Origin: Pelagibacteraceae bacterium AG-461-B04
GTDB taxonomy: Bacteria > Pseudomonadota > Alphaproteobacteria > Pelagibacterales > AG-422-B15
DNA length: 64,000 bases
NCBI GenBank assembly: GCA_003211835.1
Contig: QCRN01000005.1
Coordinates: 17,765 to 81,764 of the forward strand
Direction: 5' to 3'
Below the pieces are notes generated by a model, which was given only the letters and a program-made list of their open reading frames with translations, was not told where the DNA came from and made no database searches. The position numbers and the translations under genes are program-made. Shown piece after piece: positions 26,550 through 35,615 of this stretch (position 1 is its first letter; every line of letters begins with the position of its first letter).

Positions 26550-27421
26550 ACGGATCTTTTTGCCTTATCGGCATCATTTGAGGATTTAATCATATTTCTT
26601 AGCATTTCCCACTCCTGATCAGTTACATCTTTTAACATTTCATAGAAATTTCCTGCATGGTTAAGCCATTGAGCACCATCTATGGCAACAATTTCACCTG
26701 TTAAATATTCACAGCCATCTGCCATTAAAAAAGTTGCAAGATTTGCAAGTTCACTTAATTCACCAGTTCTCTTCATGGGAACTGAATTCATTAAGTTTGC
26801 TCCCTTACCTCCAGGTGCTAGTCGATCCCAAGCTCCCTTTGTAGGAAATGGACCTGGAGCAATTCCATTTAGTCTTATTCCTCTATTTCCCCATTCAGCA
26901 GCTAGTGACCTTGTCATTGTTGCTAAGCCAGATTTCGACATAGCCGATGGAACTGTATAAGGTCCACTACTGTCAACCCAAGTAGTTAGAATAGAAATAA
27001 TACTTCCTTTTAGATTTTCTTTTAGCCATCTTTTACCAATGGCATTAGTCATATAAAAAGTTCCATTAAAAACTATATTAGAGATAGCGGTAAAAGCTCT
27101 TGGAGATAAATCTTCTGTTCTAGAAATAAAATTACCTGCTGCATTGTTTAGTAGTCCTGTGAGAGGTCCTTCACTCCAAATTTCACTCACCATATCCTCG
27201 ATGGCCTCAGGGACTTTAATATCACATGAAATAGCTTTTACAGATCCACCGTGTAAATCCATTAATTCTTTTGAAGTTTCATCTAAAACTGATTTTCTTC
27301 TACCGCAAATATAGATATTTGCCCCAAGCTCTAAATATCTTGTAGCCATTGCTTTTCCAAGGCCAGACCCTCCACCAGAAATCAAAATTCTTTTATTTTT
27401 TAATAAATCTTTTTGAAACAT
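26546..27421 (-). CDS. SDR, 2,4-dienoyl-CoA reductase-like
   Basis: An SDR of 291 residues resembling the mitochondrial and peroxisomal 2,4-dienoyl-CoA reductases that remove double bonds during unsaturated fatty acid oxidation. Motifs are SGGGSGLGKAMATRY, CGRRKSVLDET, LLNNAAGNF, and a lysine-containing SAMSKSGLATMTRSLA helix; the classical Tyr is replaced in this segment, as in that subgroup. GIAPGPFPTKGAWDRL is also typical. The ATG at 27421 was chosen because an AAAGGAG sits 6 bases upstream; the longer frame to 27439 starts with TTG. Confidence 0.82.
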   Translation of the reverse strand: MFQKDLLKNKRILISGGGSGLGKAMATRYLELGANIYICGRRKSVLDETSKELMDLHGGSVKAISCDIKVPEAIEDMVSEIWSEGPLTGLLNNAAGNFISRTEDLSPRAFTAISNIVFNGTFYMTNAIGKRWLKENLKGSIISILTTWVDSSGPYTVPSAMSKSGLATMTRSLAAEWGNRGIRLNGIAPGPFPTKGAWDRLAPGGKGANLMNSVPMKRTGELSELANLATFLMADGCEYLTGEIVAIDGAQWLNHAGNFYEMLKDVTDQEWEMLRNMIKSSNDADKAKRSV

Positions 27422-27431
27422 ATTTACTCCT

Positions 27432-28163
27432 TTATCCAAATTGCGTTAAGAACGGAAAATACTTTATAAAAAAGAATGCCAATTCTTGAATTCTATTAGT
27501 TAAGATGAGAATACCAAATATTACAAGTAATACACCAGTAAAAATTTCTATAGCTCTAATATAATTTCTTATTTTAGATAAAAATCTCATGAAGCCATTA
27601 ATAGCGTATGCAGCGAGTAGAAATGGAATACCAAGGCCTGCCGAGTAAAGCATTAAAAGAACAATCCCATAAGTAACAGTTTCTGAACTTGCTGCTATTG
27701 ATAATACACTGCCTAAAATTGGCCCTATACACGGCGTCCATCCAAAGGCAAAAGAGAGTCCAATTACGTAAGACCCAACTATTCCAGGTCTATAGCTTTC
27801 AATTTGGTACCTTGTATCTCTATTTAGGAATGGAAGTTGGATAATTTGCATAAAATGAATACCAAAAACGATGATAATAATTCCACCAACAACTCTCAAT
27901 ATATCTAGGTATTCATAAATAAGGCCACTTAATAAAGTCGCTGACGCGCCCAATAAAATGAACACAGTAGAAAATCCAAAAACAAAACTTAATGCAAAAT
28001 AAAATACATTCCTTTCTTTTGAAGCGTTCTCACCCGAGGAAATCTTGTCTAAACTTGTACCCGCTAAAAAACATAAATAGCCAGGCACAATAGGTAATAC
28101 ACAGGGAGACAAAAAACTGAGTAGTCCTGCTAGGACAACGTAAAAATATGATATTTCTGCCAT
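27432..28163 (-). CDS. ccdA: CcdA-family cytochrome c biogenesis/thiol-redox protein
   Basis: A 243-residue membrane protein with six spans of the CcdA/DsbD-beta type. The two redox cysteines are in FLSPCVLPIVPGYL near the N terminus and FGWTPCIGPILGS in the middle, each in the usual proline-flanked context. CcdA carries electrons from thioredoxin across the membrane to apocytochrome c maturation or other periplasmic thiols. It overlaps the TIGR02186 gene by 1 base and is in a minus-strand group with TauE/SafE. Confidence 0.9.
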   Translation of the reverse strand: MAEISYFYVVLAGLLSFLSPCVLPIVPGYLCFLAGTSLDKISSGENASKERNVFYFALSFVFGFSTVFILLGASATLLSGLIYEYLDILRVVGGIIIIVFGIHFMQIIQLPFLNRDTRYQIESYRPGIVGSYVIGLSFAFGWTPCIGPILGSVLSIAASSETVTYGIVLLMLYSAGLGIPFLLAAYAINGFMRFLSKIRNYIRAIEIFTGVLLVIFGILILTNRIQELAFFFIKYFPFLTQFG

Positions 28164-28951
28164 TAAACTTTTCTAAATCTTTTAAATACTTCCGCACCAC
28201 TCAAGCCTATAAGTATAGCTATTAGAAGAGAAATCAATCCGTAAATTAAAGGATAGTTTTTTGAAAAGGAATAGATTGCTTCTTCAATACCTACTCTGGT
28301 TACCATAAAATTATAAGAATATTCATTTGAAATTTTATTATCTATAATCAAATACAAATTAACCTTGTATTGCCCGACAGGAACAGTATTGGGTATCTCA
28401 ATATAAGATCTAAATAAATTTCCATCAATTATTTGAATTTCTCCATTGACCTTTCTGTACACATCTTCACTCTCTTTTGTTCTTATTAGCGCATCATAAA
28501 AAGTATCTTTTTCTTTTTGATTTTTGACATTTCCCCAGTCAATATTTAATGCACTCCAGTCAATAAGCTGAGTGTCTTTTTTATTTAATAGACCAATATT
28601 ATTTTCATTTAAAAATTCATCAGTTATTTCATTTGTACTTGATAGGTAATAAAATCCAGGAACATCATTAAACCCAACACTTTTTGAATTCAGCCAGAAA
28701 CCAAAGAAAGACTCTTTCTTCCTTATAACTACATCCTCAGATGGACCGATTACTTCAATAAGAATATCACTCTTATCATCTCTTGCCTGCGAGGGATCTG
28801 AATAAAATGCTCCAAATACAAGAAGGTTTTTTCCTGAAAAATTGGCATCAATGTATATTTCTTCTTCATCAGATCCAATCACAAGTGCTGAGGCTGGCGA
28901 GATTAAAAACAATACAAATAATTTAATTAATAAAAATATTTTAAAATTCAT
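28163..28951 (-). CDS. TIGR02186 (Alph_Pro_TM) family protein
   Basis: A 262-residue protein with a signal peptide (about residues 1-22, ending SPASA), a beta-rich extracytoplasmic part, and a C-terminal membrane span (YPLIYGLISLLIAILIGLSG). The segment after the signal, IGSDEEEIYIDANFSGKNLLVFGAF, matches the alphaproteobacterial TIGR02186 family. Its function is unknown. It almost always follows a TauE/SafE transporter gene, as here with a 1-base gap, which suggests a partner in sulfur-compound or anion transport. Confidence 0.85.
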   Translation of the reverse strand: MNFKIFLLIKLFVLFLISPASALVIGSDEEEIYIDANFSGKNLLVFGAFYSDPSQARDDKSDILIEVIGPSEDVVIRKKESFFGFWLNSKSVGFNDVPGFYYLSSTNEITDEFLNENNIGLLNKKDTQLIDWSALNIDWGNVKNQKEKDTFYDALIRTKESEDVYRKVNGEIQIIDGNLFRSYIEIPNTVPVGQYKVNLYLIIDNKISNEYSYNFMVTRVGIEEAIYSFSKNYPLIYGLISLLIAILIGLSGAEVFKRFRKV

Positions 28952-28952
28952 T

Positions 28953-29876
28953 TTAGAACAAAGCCCTAATGACAGAAATATTAAAAATCTCGTTTGGTTC
29001 CACTAGTAAGTCAAGTGCTATTTTAGTTGCAACACCCAATACAATAATTGCGAGAAGTGCTCTTATTTCTTCACCTCTTAATTTATTAGCAGCTAATACT
29101 CCTAATTGTGCACCGATAACAGAGGCGATTATTAGAAAGAATGCTAAAACTGCATCAACAGCAAATGTAGTTGTTGCATGAAGCAATGTTACAAGGGCAG
29201 TAACAAATATAATTTGAAATAATGATGTTCCGATTACCTTAGATGTTGGCATTCCTAGAAAATAAATCATGGCAGGGATTAATATGAATGTACCACCAAT
29301 ACCCATTGTTGCAGACAAAATGCCAATAACGAATCCAATAATGATAGGAGGTATTGCGCTAATATATAATTTAGATTTATAGAATTTCATTTTGAATGGC
29401 AATTTATGTGCCCAGTTATGATAATGAATTTTTCTCTTTACTGTTTTTCTTCTTACCCTATCTCTAATGACTTGAGAGCTTTCAATGAGCATAATTAGAC
29501 CAATCGAAGTAAGGAGAGCAAAATACAGAATTGATATAACAGTATCAATTTGACCAAGGACGACTAATCTACTAAAAATCCACACGCCTAATATAGATCC
29601 AAAGAATGAGCCTATCAGCAAGACGCCACCCATTTTAAAGTCAACTAAGCCTTGTCGCCAGTAACCAATTGTTCCAGAAATTGATGAAGCAACGATTTGA
29701 TTAGCTGACGTTGCTACAGCTACATTTGTTGGAATACCCATAAATATGAGGATAGGGGTCATTAAAAATCCTCCACCTAAACCAAACATTCCTGACAAAA
29801 AACCGACTACACCACCTATTGATAGTAGTAAAATTATATTAACTGAGAGCTCTGCAATTGGCAGATAAATACTCAT
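28953..29876 (-). CDS. TauE/SafE-family sulfite exporter-like membrane protein
   Basis: A 307-residue TauE/SafE (former DUF81) protein with about eight spans. The two family repeats appear as GVVGFLSGMFGLGGGFLMTPILIFMG and IGFVIGILSATMGIGGTFILIPAMIYF. Members move sulfite, sulfoacetate or similar anions. Coupling to TIGR02186 and CcdA genes in one minus-strand operon points to sulfur or thiol handling in the envelope, which is inference. Confidence 0.9.
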   Translation of the reverse strand: MSIYLPIAELSVNIILLLSIGGVVGFLSGMFGLGGGFLMTPILIFMGIPTNVAVATSANQIVASSISGTIGYWRQGLVDFKMGGVLLIGSFFGSILGVWIFSRLVVLGQIDTVISILYFALLTSIGLIMLIESSQVIRDRVRRKTVKRKIHYHNWAHKLPFKMKFYKSKLYISAIPPIIIGFVIGILSATMGIGGTFILIPAMIYFLGMPTSKVIGTSLFQIIFVTALVTLLHATTTFAVDAVLAFFLIIASVIGAQLGVLAANKLRGEEIRALLAIIVLGVATKIALDLLVEPNEIFNISVIRALF

Positions 29877-29929
29877 ATTTTCACACTTTTCAGACTTTCC
29901 CCTACGGTATGGATAGCAAAATTAGAGAT

Positions 29930-29957
29930 TTGCAATTTATTAGACAATGATTATATA
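29930..29957 (+). promoter_or_regulatory. Putative promoter of the DmdC-like gene
   Basis: TTGCAA (29930-29935) and TATATA (29952-29957) are 16 bases apart, with a leader of roughly 28 bases to the ATG at 29992. The local sequence is AT-rich, so the match is only moderate. Confidence 0.35.
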
Positions 29958-29991
29958 TTTAAATTAAATTACAACAATTATTCATAAACCT

Positions 29992-31761
29992 ATGTCCTAC
30001 AAAAGTCCAATAGAAGATTTCAAATATAACCTTGCTATGCTCAATTACGATGAGATCATTGCAGGCATAGATAAATTCAAGGATTATGACTCTGATACGC
30101 TAATGAGCGTAGTGAGTGAAATTGGTCGTCTGAATGAATTAGAGGTTGTTGATAGCAATAAAATAGGTGACCGCGAAGGTCTCAAGTATCTTCCTGATGG
30201 TCCTGAAGGCCCTGAAGTTCATACTCCAGAAGAGTTTAAAAAAATATATCAAGTTGTAAAGGAATCTGGGTACGTTGGTGCTACGATGCCAACTCAATAT
30301 GGAGGCGGTGGAGCTCCTTTCACAACAGCTATTCTTGCAGGAGAAGTCGGAATTGCATCTAATATGGCATTTTACATGGGTCCGGGACTCAGTCATGGCG
30401 CAATGAAAACTATATTAAAAAAGGCGACTGAAGAATTGAAAGATAAGTACTTGCCAAACATGACTTCTGGTGAGTGGATGGGAACCATGTGTCTCACTGA
30501 GCCACAATGTGGAACTGATTTGGGTTTAATCAAAACAACGGCCAAGCCAGTTGATGATCACTATGAATTAAATGGACAAAAGATCTGGATTTCATTCGGT
30601 GAACATGATCTTACAGAGAACATAATTCATCTTGTTTTAGCTAGAACACCCGATGCTCCAGCGGGAATAAAAGGTATAAGTCTATTTTTAGTTCCAAAGA
30701 GATTAGATGATAATTCGAGGAATCCCATTTTTTGTGGTGGCTTAGAACATAAACTTGGTATTAACTCATCACCAACATGCGTCATGAATCTAGATAATGC
30801 CAAAGGATGGCTTGTGGGTGAAGAGAATAAGGGTATGGAAGCAATGTTCTTAATGATGAACGATGCAAGGCTGAAAGTTGGTTTACAAGCTATAGCAATG
30901 TCTGAAATTTCTTATCAAAATGCATTAGAGTTTGCAAAAGAACGAAAGCAGATGAGATCAGTAGTCAAAGAGAAACAAGATCCAGACAGTAAAGCAGACA
31001 GCATCCTTGTTCACCCTGATGTTAGACGAATGCTGATGAATGTTAAATCTACAACGGAGGCAATGAGAGCACTTTGTATATATACAGCTATGAAAATTGA
31101 TCTTGCAGAAGACCATCCTGATGAGCAAGTAAGACAGGATGCTGACGATTTTGCGGCTTTAATGACGCCGATAATAAAAGCTTATTGTACAGAAAAAGGT
31201 TTCATGAATTGTTCTGAAAGCCTTCAAGTACTTGGGGGTAGCGGTTTTACTCAGGAATACCCTCTTGAACAATATTTAAGAGATGTAAGAATTACTATGA
31301 TTTATGAAGGCACTAATGGTATTCAAGCATTAGATTTAGTGGGAAGAAAACTCACAATGCACAAGGGCAGAATGTTACAAAACTTCCAAAAAGAAGTTCA
31401 AAGCTTTTTAAATGAAAATAAAGATAATAATGAAATCGCAACCTTCATAAAGCCGTTAGAAAATGCATTAAAAGAAGTCACAACTTCAACTATGTGGCTA
31501 ATGCAAAATGGAATGCAGGATCCAGAAAATGCTCTATCATCAGCGACAGATTACCTTAATTTAATGGCTTTATCTTCTATGACCTACATGTGGGCTAGAA
31601 TGGCTAAGTTTTCAATGGGAAAAAATGAGCCTATTCACAAGAATAAGATTAAAACAGGCACTTATTTTGTAGAAAAAATTATGCCAGAACTAGTAATGTA
31701 TTCTAAAAAAGTGCAGGCAGGTAAATCATCAATGATGGATATGGAAGTAGCTGAGTTTTAA
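29992..31761 (+). CDS. Acyl-CoA dehydrogenase, DmdC-like
   Basis: A 589-residue flavin acyl-CoA dehydrogenase of the long type with a C-terminal extension. Features include the start MSYKSPIEDFKYNLAMLNYD, MCLTEPQCGTDLGLIKT for FAD binding, GEHDLTENIIHLVLAR, and MIYEGTNGIQALDLVGRKL with the catalytic Glu. This layout and these segments match the family that contains 3-methylmercaptopropionyl-CoA dehydrogenase (DmdC) of DMSP demethylation, but the family is broad and also acts on ordinary acyl-CoAs. No dmdA, dmdB or dmdD is adjacent. Confidence 0.86.
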   Translation: MSYKSPIEDFKYNLAMLNYDEIIAGIDKFKDYDSDTLMSVVSEIGRLNELEVVDSNKIGDREGLKYLPDGPEGPEVHTPEEFKKIYQVVKESGYVGATMPTQYGGGGAPFTTAILAGEVGIASNMAFYMGPGLSHGAMKTILKKATEELKDKYLPNMTSGEWMGTMCLTEPQCGTDLGLIKTTAKPVDDHYELNGQKIWISFGEHDLTENIIHLVLARTPDAPAGIKGISLFLVPKRLDDNSRNPIFCGGLEHKLGINSSPTCVMNLDNAKGWLVGEENKGMEAMFLMMNDARLKVGLQAIAMSEISYQNALEFAKERKQMRSVVKEKQDPDSKADSILVHPDVRRMLMNVKSTTEAMRALCIYTAMKIDLAEDHPDEQVRQDADDFAALMTPIIKAYCTEKGFMNCSESLQVLGGSGFTQEYPLEQYLRDVRITMIYEGTNGIQALDLVGRKLTMHKGRMLQNFQKEVQSFLNENKDNNEIATFIKPLENALKEVTTSTMWLMQNGMQDPENALSSATDYLNLMALSSMTYMWARMAKFSMGKNEPIHKNKIKTGTYFVEKIMPELVMYSKKVQAGKSSMMDMEVAEF

Positions 31762-32949
31762 TTAAGATCTATATCCTAATTGTCTTGCAGCTAAGTCATA
31801 CATAATTTCTTCTGAACCGCCACCAATTGCATTAACTCTTACTTCTCTGTAGATCCTCTCAACTTTACCAGGACCACTGTTCGCTCTGAGGTATCCAGCA
31901 CCGCCAAGTATTTGCATTGCTTCTCGCGCACACAATTCCATAGCCTTACTTGCATGAACTTTTAGCATAGCTAAATCTGCAATAGGACTTTCTCCATTCA
32001 TGACTCTCCAAGATAATAATTCAGTCCATGCACGAGACGTTCTTACAACTCTATTCATTTCAACGAGTTTATGTTTAATAACTTGATTATCGATAAGTGG
32101 CTTACCAAAAGTTTTTCTCTCTTTAGCCCAAGCAACAGCTTCATCAATACAAATTTGTGAATATGCATTCATTCCTGCAGCCATACCTAATCTTTCTTGA
32201 CTGAAATTACCCATCACACCAATCCAACCACTATTTTCGCCACCTATTAAGTTTTCAACAGGAACTTTGCAATCATCAAAATATAGAACAGCAGTATCAG
32301 AACTTAACCATCCCATTTTTTTAAGGGGAGTTTGAGTAAATCCAGGTGTATCTTTTTCAATTACAAGCACAGAAATTCCCGAGGCTCCTTCGCCACCTGT
32401 TCTTACTCCAACAACAAAGGTGTCTGCTCTCATCCCGCTTGTGATGAACATTTTTGAACCGTTGACTACAAAATGGTCATCTTTCCTTACAGCTTTCGTT
32501 TTTAAGCTTGCAACATCAGAGCCCCCTGAAGGTTCGGTCATTGCGAGGGCTGCTATTTTTTCTCCATTCACAACAGGTGGAATAAATTTTTCTTTTTGCT
32601 CTTCAGTTCCAAGAGAATGAATCAAAGGAATTGCAATATTATGTGAAAGTAGACTTGCAGAAACACCGCCACACCCTTGAGCAAACTCTTCTGCGGTTAC
32701 AATACCGTGGAATATATCAATACCTTCTGTAGTACCACCGTATTTTTCATCATAACCCATGCCCATCAGACCAACCTCGGCGGCTTTTTTGTATAATTCT
32801 CTTGGGAATTCTCCTGCTTCTTCCCATTCCTCTACAAATGGGGCTATTTCTTTAGCTACAAACTTTCTAACTTCATCTCTCCAAGCGTGATGGGAGTCAT
32901 TATAAAATAAAGGTTCTTTTCCTTCTGCTATTCCAACTTTTGGTATCAT
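31762..32949 (-). CDS. Acyl-CoA dehydrogenase
   Basis: A standard-length (395-residue) acyl-CoA dehydrogenase. FAD-binding segments AMTEPSGGSDVASLKT and FITSGMRADTF are present, as is the C-terminal QILGGAGYLRANSGPGKVERIYREVR and the GGGSEEIM end. In this subgroup the base is expected upstream of helix G, in line with short- and branched-chain (isovaleryl-like) enzymes; substrate is not fixed. Its TTA stop abuts the stop of the DmdC-like gene. It overlaps the MaoC gene by 4 bases, so the two are co-expressed. Confidence 0.9.
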   Translation of the reverse strand: MIPKVGIAEGKEPLFYNDSHHAWRDEVRKFVAKEIAPFVEEWEEAGEFPRELYKKAAEVGLMGMGYDEKYGGTTEGIDIFHGIVTAEEFAQGCGGVSASLLSHNIAIPLIHSLGTEEQKEKFIPPVVNGEKIAALAMTEPSGGSDVASLKTKAVRKDDHFVVNGSKMFITSGMRADTFVVGVRTGGEGASGISVLVIEKDTPGFTQTPLKKMGWLSSDTAVLYFDDCKVPVENLIGGENSGWIGVMGNFSQERLGMAAGMNAYSQICIDEAVAWAKERKTFGKPLIDNQVIKHKLVEMNRVVRTSRAWTELLSWRVMNGESPIADLAMLKVHASKAMELCAREAMQILGGAGYLRANSGPGKVERIYREVRVNAIGGGSEEIMYDLAARQLGYRS

Positions 32950-33794
32950 GTTATTTCACTCACTCCATTCTTAATTACAATTTTTTCTCGCTCTTTTACT
33001 TTAGATTGATAGTAAACCTTACTGCCGTTCTTCCACATTTCAGTAACGATTGTTTCACCAGGATATACAGGGGATGAAAAACGGCAATCAAATTTTTTTA
33101 ACTTTTTAGCATCACCCTCACATACACTTTCTACGAGTGAGCGGCACGCAATACCATAAGTGCACATGCCATGAAGGATAGGCTTTTCAAATCCTGCAGT
33201 CTTTGCAAAATTAGGATCGGAGTGTAGCGGATTAAAATCACCTGAAAGTCTAAAAATCAAAGCTTGGTCAGGTTTAGTTTTAATTTCGTGAACAAAATCT
33301 GGATCACCTTCTGGTCTAAATATTTCACTTTTTGGAGATTCTGGACCTCCAAACCCTCCATCACCTCTCGCAAACGTGGTACTTACAAGTTTACAGATTT
33401 CAGTATTATCTTTTTTTAGTTTGATTGTAGTCTCTACATCTATTACCGCACCTTTACCTGCACCTTTATCATAGCAACCTATTACCTTAGCATTAGAAAT
33501 AAAATCTCCCGATACCGGTAGGGGATTTGTAAAAGACAGTTTTTGCTCACCATGCACTACTAAAATGAAATTTATGTTTGCTTTTAAAAGTAGAGGCGAG
33601 TGATATTGAAAATTTGTTGCCATTGATGGTAATGCAACTTGTGAGTTTTCATAAACATATTTTAACTCTGCCATATTCATTGGATCATTACCTAGACCAA
33701 CTCCAAGGCTATAGAGAATTGAATCCTTATCAGAGTAAGAAATTTCAACATTCTCAGATGTCATAGACATTATTTCATCGTAATTAATAGGCAT
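32946..33794 (-). CDS. MaoC-family (hydratase 2-type) enoyl-CoA hydratase
   Basis: A 282-residue double-hotdog protein like the hydratase 2 part of peroxisomal multifunctional enzyme type 2. The catalytic motif is in FRLSGDFNPLHSDPNFAKTAGF, with Asp and His, followed by KPILHGMCTYG. N-terminal YSLGVGLGNDPMNMAELKYVYE is typical of the subfamily. It hydrates 2-enoyl-CoA to (R)-3-hydroxyacyl-CoA. It is the first gene of a pair with the acyl-CoA dehydrogenase and divergent from the crotonase gene. Confidence 0.88.
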   Translation of the reverse strand: MPINYDEIMSMTSENVEISYSDKDSILYSLGVGLGNDPMNMAELKYVYENSQVALPSMATNFQYHSPLLLKANINFILVVHGEQKLSFTNPLPVSGDFISNAKVIGCYDKGAGKGAVIDVETTIKLKKDNTEICKLVSTTFARGDGGFGGPESPKSEIFRPEGDPDFVHEIKTKPDQALIFRLSGDFNPLHSDPNFAKTAGFEKPILHGMCTYGIACRSLVESVCEGDAKKLKKFDCRFSSPVYPGETIVTEMWKNGSKVYYQSKVKEREKIVIKNGVSEIT

Positions 33795-33853
33795 TTTTTA
33801 TGTATTTTAGTACGTTTTAAATATATATATAGTTTATATAGTTCAAATATTTA

Positions 33854-34723
33854 ATGCGAGTAAAAAATATGTCTAAACCATTTGATGTCGAAATAAACAA
33901 TTCTATAGCTCATATAAGGTTCAACAGGCCTGAGAAAAGAAACTCAATGAATGAGGATTTTTGGAATTTATTTCCTAAAGAAGTTGAAGAATTAGATAGT
34001 AGTGGTGAAATCAGAGCCTTGGTCGTTTCGTCAACAGGTCCTCACTTTTCATCTGGCATAGATTTGAATATGTTTAAGGATGATGTGGTTGAAAACCAAA
34101 GTGAAAATGAACTTGGAAGAAGCAGAGGTTACTTCTTACAACAACTACATTATTTACAGAACGCAGCTACTTGTTTGGAAACAGCTCGGTTTCCAGTGAT
34201 AGCAGCAGTTCAAGGTGGATGCATTGGAGGAGGAATAGACTTAATCACTGCAGCTGATATTAGATTATGCACAAAAGATGCTTTCTTTTTAATAGAAGAA
34301 ATTAATGTTGGACTTGCTGCAGACATTGGCACTATTCAAAGACTACCCAAAATTATTCCTGCTGGTATTGCGAGAGAATGGACAATGATGGGAGAGAAAG
34401 TTTCTGCGGAAAGAGCAAGAGAGGTAGGACTTGTAAGTTCTTTGCATGAAAATCATGAAGAAATGCTGGATAGTGCATTTAAAATTGCTGAAAGACTTGC
34501 TTCAAAAACACCTTTAGCAATGTGGGTTACTAAAGAAGTTTTAAATTATTCTAGAGACCATTCGGTAAAAGAGGGATTAGAAAATGTAGCATTATGGAAT
34601 GCGGCGACCCTTCATAAAGAAGATGTGATGAATACCATGATGGCAAAAATGCAAAAAAAAGATCCTGAATATAGGAACTTAAGGAATAAAAATTTCCTAA
34701 AACGTAAATCTGATAAGCAGTAA
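33854..34723 (+). CDS. Crotonase, delta(3,5)-delta(2,4)-dienoyl-CoA isomerase-like
   Basis: A 289-residue enoyl-CoA hydratase/isomerase family protein. It matches ECH1-type dienoyl-CoA isomerases in several places: HFSSGIDLNMF, GYFLQQLHYLQNAATCLE, FPVIAAVQGGCIGGGIDLITA (oxyanion hole), and the acidic FFLIEEINVGLAADIGTIQRLPK. ECH1 shifts double bonds so that odd-position unsaturated acyl-CoAs can be oxidised. ATG at 33854 or 33872 may be used; the latter gives the commoner MSKPFDV start. Confidence 0.83.
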   Translation: MRVKNMSKPFDVEINNSIAHIRFNRPEKRNSMNEDFWNLFPKEVEELDSSGEIRALVVSSTGPHFSSGIDLNMFKDDVVENQSENELGRSRGYFLQQLHYLQNAATCLETARFPVIAAVQGGCIGGGIDLITAADIRLCTKDAFFLIEEINVGLAADIGTIQRLPKIIPAGIAREWTMMGEKVSAERAREVGLVSSLHENHEEMLDSAFKIAERLASKTPLAMWVTKEVLNYSRDHSVKEGLENVALWNAATLHKEDVMNTMMAKMQKKDPEYRNLRNKNFLKRKSDKQ

Positions 34724-34743
34724 ATCAGTTATAAAAAATTTAA

Positions 34744-35613
34744 ATGAGATTTAAAAAAGGAATTATTCTTGCCGCTGGTAAGGGAACTCGACTGTTCCCA
34801 TCAACTGAAGCGGCATCAAAGCCTTTACTACCTCTGTATGATAAGCCATTGCTTTATTATGCACTATCCAATTTAATGCTTGCAGGCATTAGGGAAGTAT
34901 TATTTATTTCACGTAAGCAGGATATGCCGAGTTTTAAAAAACTGTTTGGCACAGGTAATCAGTTAGGTATGCGTTTTAAATATTCTTTCCAGGCGAAACA
35001 GAAAGGTATACCAGATGCAATAAATGTTGCTAATAAATTTATTACTCAACAGCCATTTGTCCTAGCCTTAGCAGACAATCTTTTCATCGGAGAAAGTTTT
35101 CAAAAAACACTAAAGCAAGTGCAATCAATAAATTCGGGTGCAGCAGTCTTAGCCGTAAAAACCAAATATCCCTCAAAATCTGCAGTTATTGATGTTGGAA
35201 AAAAAGGGAAAATCAAATCAATTATTGAAAAACCAAAGAAACCTAAAAGTAATTTAACCATACCGGGATTATATTTTTATGACTTCGAGTCTAAATCAGC
35301 AGCTAGAAAACTTAAACCTTCTAAAAGAGGAGAGTTAGAAATCGTTGATGTACATCTTGCATATTTAGAGAAACAACTGCTCAATGTATTTCCACTCAAA
35401 AAAGATATAAAATGGTTTGATACAGGCGATGCCGCCGAAATGCTTGAGGCTTCTAATTATGTTCAAAGATATCAAAAAAATAAAAAAACCCTAGTGGGCT
35501 CAATTGAATTAATTGCCCTAAAAAATGGCTGGATTTCAAAAAAGAAATTCAGTTTAATCATTAGTAAATATCCAAATTCGCAGTATAAAAAAAATCTTCA
35601 AAAGTTTAGTTAA
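34744..35613 (+). CDS. Glucose-1-phosphate thymidylyltransferase-like nucleotidyltransferase
   Basis: A 289-residue nucleotidyltransferase resembling RmlA. The N-terminal GIILAAGKGTRLFPSTEAAS binds nucleotide, with SKPLLPLYDKPLLYYALSNL after it; the metal-site segment reads ALADNLFIG and the sugar site GLYFYDF. It would make an NDP-sugar from a sugar 1-phosphate. No other dTDP-rhamnose genes are nearby, so the product is unknown. It sits 20 bases after the crotonase and 2 before the tRNA-editing gene. Confidence 0.84.
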   Translation: MRFKKGIILAAGKGTRLFPSTEAASKPLLPLYDKPLLYYALSNLMLAGIREVLFISRKQDMPSFKKLFGTGNQLGMRFKYSFQAKQKGIPDAINVANKFITQQPFVLALADNLFIGESFQKTLKQVQSINSGAAVLAVKTKYPSKSAVIDVGKKGKIKSIIEKPKKPKSNLTIPGLYFYDFESKSAARKLKPSKRGELEIVDVHLAYLEKQLLNVFPLKKDIKWFDTGDAAEMLEASNYVQRYQKNKKTLVGSIELIALKNGWISKKKFSLIISKYPNSQYKKNLQKFS

Positions 35614-35615
35614 TA

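Noticed and set aside
29137..29181. Upstream part of a plus-strand frame inside the TauE/SafE gene
   Set aside because: Opposite a conserved membrane protein gene, with no start signals or family match.
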